Shown here: positions 6,471 through 9,063 of the stretch, in pieces | Layout: each line of letters starts with the position of its first letter | Position numbering within the stretch: the first letter of the stretch is position 1 | From: an uncultured Clostridia bacterium | GTDB lineage: Bacteria; Bacillota; Clostridia; Christensenellales; Aristaeellaceae | Direction: 5' to 3' | Assembly: GCA_934670175.1 (NCBI GenBank) | Contig: CAKUOX010000079.1 | Span: 1-9,063 of the forward strand | DNA: 9,063 nucleotides | Notes under the pieces: model-generated | Told to the model about the DNA's origin: nothing | What the model saw: the letters and a program-made list of their open reading frames with translations, nothing else | Database searches by the model: none | Position numbers and translations under genes: made by a program

Positions 6471-9063
6471 TTTGCATATATGAGACCGATTGTATGGATT
6501 TTTCAGGTAACGGTCTTGGCGTGGTTACGCCCATGTCATGTATCGTTACTGAAACGCTGAACGGCGAATGGGAACTGACATTGGTGCACCCTATTGACAC
6601 AACTGGTAAATGGCAACGATTTGTAGAAGGGCGTATCCTTCGCGTGCCTGTTCCAGCGGCCAGTACGCCACGGATCAGTATGGCGAAGGTCGAACATATT
6701 TATCGTGTCTCAGTGAAAAAAGGTTCGCTGCCACTTTACAGTAGTACCGGTAAACGCAGGAAGCTCGTTCACAAATATAACAAGGATACGGAGGTTGTAG
6801 TTATCTCCCAGGAAAATGCGGACTGGTTTGAAGTGGTTTGCCCGGATGGCAGAAAAGGCTACATGTCAGCGGCAGCCCTGACTTTCGTGCGCGTAGACAG
6901 CACCGCTGCCGACAGGGGCATAGAACCCAGACAATTGAGGGATCAACCCTTTCGTATTTACAGGATCGTGTCTGAACTGGACAAGATTACAGTCTATGCT
7001 AGGCACATTTTTTATGACCTGCTCGATAACATGCTCCGGGAGTACAAGGGCTTAAATATCGCAGCAAGTACCGTTGTTCAGGGCATAGCGAGTGGATGTA
7101 TGTCGCCGCATGATTTTAGTTTTTATTCGGATGTGGCGGATGCGATCGGTGAGTTCCAGTTTGAACATATCAATCCGATAGAAGCTTTGTTGGGCGATGA
7201 GGGCGTTGTAGAAAAGACCAACGCTGAAATTGCACGCGATTGGTACGATGTGTTTCTCACACGGCGTGTGGGCAGCGACACCGGCGTTGAGATCCGTGAG
7301 GGCAAGAACCTGTTGGGGATATCTTATGATCTTGATACGACCGGCGTCGTTACGAGGATCATGCCAACGGGTCAGGACAGGGACGGTGAGATCCTGTACC
7401 TGCCGGAGTTGTATATCGACAGTCCAAATATCGGCAATTATCCAGCACCAAAATGGATACATCTGGAGGTCACAGATGCAAAAGAAGTCGTGAAAGGCGA
7501 CGGTAAAAAAACAAAAGCGCAAGGCTATGAAGAAATGCGCAAGGCGGCACAGGCAGAATTTGACAAGGGCTGTGATCGACCTGCAGTCACGTTGAAGGTG
7601 GATTTTATCAATTGTGCCGACACGGAGGAATATCGTCAGTATGGATTCCTGCAAAATATATTCCTTGGAGATACCGTGCACACGCTGGTAAAGAAACTGG
7701 GGATCTATGTATCCATGCACATGACACAGTATAGCTATGACTGCATGACACGCAAGTACACATCCATGACGCTGGGCACCGTGGAAGAAGCGTTGGCAGG
7801 GAATATGATCTCTTCCTCGCAGATCCCAAGAGGGAGTATTTCAGGCTCAAAACTTGCGGGAAACTCAGTTGGCGCATATCAACTGAAGGCTGCGTCCGTC
7901 GTTGCCAGTAAGATCGAAGCGGGTGCAATAACGACGGAAAAATTGGCGGCGGGGGTTGTCACGGCCGAAAAGCTGGCGGCGGGCTCGGTGACGGCGGACA
8001 AGATCGCAGCGGGCGCGGTAGATGCGATCAGCATAAATGCAGTGAAGGCAAGGCTTGCCGAGATCACGGCGGAAGACATCGAGACGGACGAGCTGGCGGC
8101 GGAGCTGGCGCGGATCACGGTGCTGATTGCGGGCACGGCGGCGTTCGACGCGGCGACAATCAGGCATTTGGTAGCTGAGGCGATGAACCTCGAATACGGC
8201 GTGGCCGGGCAGGTGTTCATCAAAAACCTCGCGGTCGAGTACGCGCAGATGGTCGGCGCGGCGATCGGCAAGCTCTGCATCAAAGCCAGCGACGGCAAAT
8301 ATTACCTGCTGGACGTGGGCGCGGACGGCAGGGTGACGGCGGCGGAAACCACGGTGACGGACGGCGAGATCGAGGCCGGACAGACCAGCGACGGCAGCGT
8401 GATCGTGGAAACGAACATCACCGCCGCGAGCCTTACCACCACGAATCTGCTGGCGACCTATGCGCTGATCAATAAGATCGACGCGGCGCGCATCGATGTG
8501 GACGAGCTGGTGGCGCGCAGGACGTTTACGGATGCGCTGTACACCAGCAAGATCTACGGCGGGAAGAGTCTTGAGCTCATCGTGGGCGATGTGAGCAGGG
8601 CGCAGAGCGCGGCGGATAATGCCCAGAGCACCGCAGCCGGGGCGCAGACGGCTGCGGATAATGCTCAAACTGCTGCAGACGGGGCAAAGACGGCGGCAGA
8701 TAATGCTCAAACTGCTGCGAACGGAGCACAAACTGCGGCAGATAATGCCCAAACGACCGCGAACGGGGCAAAAACAGCAGCGGACAATGCGCGGAGCGCC
8801 GCCGACAATGCTCAGAGCACTGCAAACGGGGCGAAGAGGGCAGCAGACAATGCCCAGACGACCGCGGACAATGCGCAGAATACGGCGACTGCCGCGCGCA
8901 CGGCCACGGAGCAGCTGCAGGTCAGCGTCGAGGGTGTGCTGGAGCAGACCGTGGACGGCGTGCGCATCGGCAAGCGCATCAACGGTCAGACCGCGCCCAA
9001 CAGCCTGTTCGCGGGGCCGGACGGCATAGACGTATGCGTGGAGAACAGGGCGGTGAGCTCATT
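6467..9063 (+). CDS. tal: Tail-tip hub and fibre protein (Tal, prophage endopeptidase tail family), 3' end outside the window
   Basis: The reading frame stays open for 865 codons from the TTG at 6467 to the right edge, so the protein is partial. Residues 1 to about 445 match the N-terminal hub domain of phage minor structural/Prophage_tail proteins: NGLGV (15-19), WELTLVHPID (35-44), RILRVPVP (56-63), PFRIYRIVSELDKITVYARH (161-180) and FYDLLDN (182-188), with FLGDTVH (399-405) and MTLGTVEEAL (434-443) near the end. An SH3b-like domain interrupts it at about 80-143. A decapeptide repeat linker (456-515), a mixed helix/strand fibre section (516-705) and an alanine-rich heptad repeat (712 to about 816) follow. 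In related phages this protein docks under Dit and touches the host surface. Some members carry peptidase or lysin domains, but no catalytic motif is visible here, so the endopeptidase name is only a family label. The C-terminal receptor-binding part is not in view. Confidence 0.9.
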   Translation, partial: MICIYETDCMDFSGNGLGVVTPMSCIVTETLNGEWELTLVHPIDTTGKWQRFVEGRILRVPVPAASTPRISMAKVEHIYRVSVKKGSLPLYSSTGKRRKLVHKYNKDTEVVVISQENADWFEVVCPDGRKGYMSAAALTFVRVDSTAADRGIEPRQLRDQPFRIYRIVSELDKITVYARHIFYDLLDNMLREYKGLNIAASTVVQGIASGCMSPHDFSFYSDVADAIGEFQFEHINPIEALLGDEGVVEKTNAEIARDWYDVFLTRRVGSDTGVEIREGKNLLGISYDLDTTGVVTRIMPTGQDRDGEILYLPELYIDSPNIGNYPAPKWIHLEVTDAKEVVKGDGKKTKAQGYEEMRKAAQAEFDKGCDRPAVTLKVDFINCADTEEYRQYGFLQNIFLGDTVHTLVKKLGIYVSMHMTQYSYDCMTRKYTSMTLGTVEEALAGNMISSSQIPRGSISGSKLAGNSVGAYQLKAASVVASKIEAGAITTEKLAAGVVTAEKLAAGSVTADKIAAGAVDAISINAVKARLAEITAEDIETDELAAELARITVLIAGTAAFDAATIRHLVAEAMNLEYGVAGQVFIKNLAVEYAQMVGAAIGKLCIKASDGKYYLLDVGADGRVTAAETTVTDGEIEAGQTSDGSVIVETNITAASLTTTNLLATYALINKIDAARIDVDELVARRTFTDALYTSKIYGGKSLELIVGDVSRAQSAADNAQSTAAGAQTAADNAQTAADGAKTAADNAQTAANGAQTAADNAQTTANGAKTAADNARSAADNAQSTANGAKRAADNAQTTADNAQNTATAARTATEQLQVSVEGVLEQTVDGVRIGKRINGQTAPNSLFAGPDGIDVCVENRAVSS
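6704..6895 (+). other. SH3b-like domain inserted in the Tal hub domain
   Basis: Tal residues about 80-143 read like a bacterial SH3 domain: a strand with SLPLYSSTGK (87-96), then KYNKDTEVVVI (103-113), then ADWFEVVCPDGRKGYMSAAA (118-137). The pattern K-x-T-x-V-x-V, then D-W-[FY]-x-V, then G-[YW]-[MV] is typical of SH3_3/SH3b domains. With its flanks (about residues 66-159, bases 6662-6943) it sits between RILRVPVPAA and QPFRIYRI, two stretches that I recall as nearly adjacent in ordinary Tal proteins. SH3b domains often bind peptidoglycan, so cell-wall contact is a reasonable inference. This is a domain inside the tal gene, not a separate gene. Confidence 0.7.
7832..8011 (+). repeat. Six decapeptide (30-bp) repeats linking the Tal hub to the fibre
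   Basis: Tal residues 456-515 form six ten-residue units starting at G456, N466, A476, G486, G496 and G506. The consensus is G-[SAV]-[VI]-T-[AT]-[ES]-K-[LI]-A-A. The last three are nearly identical (GAITTEKLAA, GVVTAEKLAA, GSVTADKIAA), while the first three are degenerate. Repeats of this type are common in tail fibres and usually form an extended shaft; the exact fold here is inference. Confidence 0.85.
8600..8914 (+). repeat. 21-bp tandem repeat coding for alanine-rich heptads in Tal
   Basis: Thirteen consecutive heptads fill Tal residues 712-802 (bases 8600-8872) with consensus A-[QKR]-[TS]-[AT]-A-[DN]-[NG], for example AQTAADN and AKTAADN. Two decayed units continue to about residue 816. 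Alanine at heptad positions 1, 4/5 predicts a tightly packed alanine coiled coil, typical of trimeric fibre shafts. Synonymous changes between units are frequent (GCTCAAACT, GCCCAGACG), so the array is not a fresh expansion throughout. Unit endings mostly alternate DN and (N/D/A)G, giving a 42-bp super-repeat. Confidence 0.93.

Larger units (their letters stand above)
6120..7900 (+). other. Lower-GC segment spanning the Dit C-terminal domain and the Tal hub
   Basis: Hand counts on 60-base lines give about 58-60% GC in tmp and early dit (4801, 5881), 42-50% in the segment (6121, 6241, 6301, 6541, 7081, 7441, 7801), and 62-63% after 7921 (7921, 8041, 8461). The left edge lies near Dit residue 120, the end of its N-terminal domain. 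The right edge lies within the Tal decapeptide repeats. This is a composition feature based on sampled lines only; the edges are good to about 60 bases at best. Confidence 0.6.

Noticed and set aside
7865..8752. Long minus-strand open frame (295 codons) opposite the tal fibre region
   Set aside because: It is the complement of the GC-rich repeats. The repetitive R/C/L-rich product mirrors the decapeptide and heptad repeats, and the plus-strand tal frame explains the region.
8600..8914. CRISPR array
   Set aside because: The period is 21 bp with no unique spacers, and every unit codes for the same heptad in the tal frame.
8619..9029. Plus-strand open frame in another phase over the heptad repeats
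   Set aside because: The product is a Q/R/P/M-rich shadow of the 21-bp repeats. The true tal frame runs through the same bases without a stop.
6467..9063. Active endopeptidase, lysin domain or diversity-generating variable region in Tal
   Set aside because: No catalytic motif is visible in the 865 residues in view. Any variable region or reverse transcriptase would lie beyond the right edge, so nothing here supports it.

Overview
The window holds three consecutive plus-strand genes from the tail module of a siphophage or prophage: a very long tape measure protein (TMP), a distal tail protein (Dit), and the first 865 codons of a tail-tip/fibre protein of the Tal (prophage endopeptidase tail) type that runs off the right edge. 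The order TMP-Dit-Tal is the classic order of siphophages of Gram-positive hosts. Strong GGAGG-like ribosome binding sites, the Sipho_tail/Prophage_tail protein families and a moderately GC-rich composition (about 58% in lines sampled by eye) point to a Firmicutes host, most likely a gut-type clostridium. Nothing in the window identifies the species or tells phage from prophage.

Layout. 1-39: the end of an upstream region plus the TMP ribosome binding site. 40-5772: TMP, 1910 aa, with a duplicated N-terminal coiled-coil unit, a TP901-type core, two hydrophobic segments, a helical middle, a block of about eight 23-24-residue repeats, and a C-terminal region with two SPS/glycine boxes. 5769-6470: Dit, 233 aa. 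6467-9063: Tal, partial. It starts at a TTG codon and carries an SH3b-like domain inside its N-terminal hub domain. A decapeptide repeat linker, a fibre section and a 21-bp (heptad) alanine-rich repeat follow. No tRNA, CRISPR, terminator or minus-strand gene is supported.

The genes work together as one assembly. TMP sets tail length and sits in the tail lumen, Dit forms the ring at the distal end of the tail tube, and Tal docks under Dit and projects the fibre that contacts the host. Both junctions are 4-nt start/stop overlaps (ATGA, TTGA), so translation is probably coupled.

Most of the interest is structural. There are two unrelated repeat systems in TMP, an SH3b-like insertion in the Tal hub, and a stretch of lower GC from about 6120 to 7900. 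That stretch begins at the Dit domain boundary and ends in the Tal decapeptide repeats, which suggests a swapped Dit-C/Tal-N cassette. I see no evidence of an entirely new biological system; this is a recognisable tail module with unusual architecture.
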